Part shown: one piece after another, positions 23,134 to 23,343 of the stretch
How the letters are laid out: each line of letters starts with the position of its first letter
How positions within the stretch are numbered: position 1 is the first letter of the stretch
NCBI GenBank assembly: GCA_000431135.1
Contig: HF987815.1
Coordinates: forward strand, 1 to 23,343
Origin: Clostridium sp. CAG:590
GTDB taxonomy: Bacteria > Bacillota > Clostridia > Lachnospirales > Lachnospiraceae
Direction of reading: 5' to 3'
Length of the DNA stretch: 23,343 bases
The notes under the pieces: model-generated
Databases searched by the model: none
What the model saw: the letters and a program-made list of their open reading frames with translations, nothing else
Told to the model about the DNA's origin: nothing
Position numbers and translations under genes: made by a program

Positions 23134-23343
23134 CTATCTCTTCTCATCTACTAAAAGCCCCGCAAGTTCCAATGTCTTTGCTATCATATCCAGCGTCTTC
23201 TCCGGCGGGATCTCACGAATAATCTTATCTGTTTCCTTATCTCTGACTGTAATGCAGATTCGATGTGTCTTCTCATGATACGAAAACTGCAACGACGTCT
23301 CGGTTGGAGCAATCTTCTTATTAATGTCTGCAATTGCACTCTT
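23134..23343 (-). CDS. flaG: FlaG-family protein, C-terminal part (cut by window edge)
   Basis: The last 69 codons and TAG stop of a gene running off the right edge. The visible protein has SLQFSYHEKTHRICITVRD, then ETDKIIREIPPEKTLDMIA, ending AGLLVDEKR. The pattern of a beta hairpin followed by IREIPPEK is the FlaG signature. FlaG proteins are small (about 100-130 aa), lie before fliD and influence filament length; the mechanism is not well known. Its stop codon TAG is part of the TAGGAGG ribosome site of fliD. The start and promoter are outside the window. Confidence 0.85.
   Translation of the reverse strand, partial: KSAIADINKKIAPTETSLQFSYHEKTHRICITVRDKETDKIIREIPPEKTLDMIAKTLELAGLLVDEKR

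Noticed and set aside
1..23343. Mobile elements, CRISPR arrays, tRNA or rRNA genes
   Set aside because: I saw no transposase, integrase, regularly spaced repeat array, or tRNA/rRNA-like sequence on either strand.

Overview
The window looks like part of the flagellar/flagellin-glycosylation region of a motile, low-GC, Gram-positive anaerobe. My best guess is a Lachnospiraceae relative (Roseburia, Agathobacter or Lachnospira type). The reasons are the AT-rich sequence, strong AGGAGG-type ribosome binding sites, a very short flagellin, the flaG-fliD-fliS-chaperone-flagellin order and a Bacillus-type sigma-D (sigma-28) promoter. Genus is not determined. Every gene I can support is on the minus strand, so transcription runs from right (23343) to left (1).

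Layout in transcription order. (1) Filament block, 23343-19127: the 3' end of flaG, fliD (cap), fliS (flagellin chaperone), a FlgN/FliT-like chaperone, then a sigma-D promoter, a structured leader with a CsrA-like GGA hairpin, flagellin, and an intrinsic terminator. (2) Glycosylation start, 19041-14648: an unrecognised 87-aa helical protein, the Maf/DUF115 flagellin glycosyltransferase, PseF, PseI and a GNAT. (3) Central AT-rich accessory block, 14626-3402: a PseH-type GNAT, an SDR reductase, a second NeuB-family PEP-condensing enzyme, a LuxE/LuxC pair, a split transketolase (N and C subunits), a second SDR, an acyl carrier protein, a second LuxC, an AMP-forming ligase and a second LuxE. (4) Finishing block, 3368-198: PseC, PseG and PseB, followed by a strong hairpin.

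For the pseudaminic acid pathway, PseB, PseC, a PseH candidate, PseG, PseI and PseF together account for UDP-GlcNAc to CMP-pseudaminic acid, and Maf would transfer it to flagellin Ser/Thr. What this does not explain is the block between PseI and PseC. It has two carboxylate-to-aldehyde reductase systems (LuxE/LuxC), a C2-ketol transferase, a second PEP-aldehyde condensing enzyme, two carbonyl reductases, and a stand-alone ligase plus carrier protein. These are the activities expected for building and activating a polyhydroxylated or deoxy acyl chain. I infer that the flagellin glycan is a pseudaminic acid with an unusual extended N-acyl group, or a second nonulosonic-like sugar. The PseH-type GNAT lacks the glycine-rich acetyl-CoA loop, which fits a non-acetyl-CoA donor.

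The window has no mobile element, CRISPR array, tRNA or rRNA that I can see, and no gene-free stretch longer than about 200 bases.
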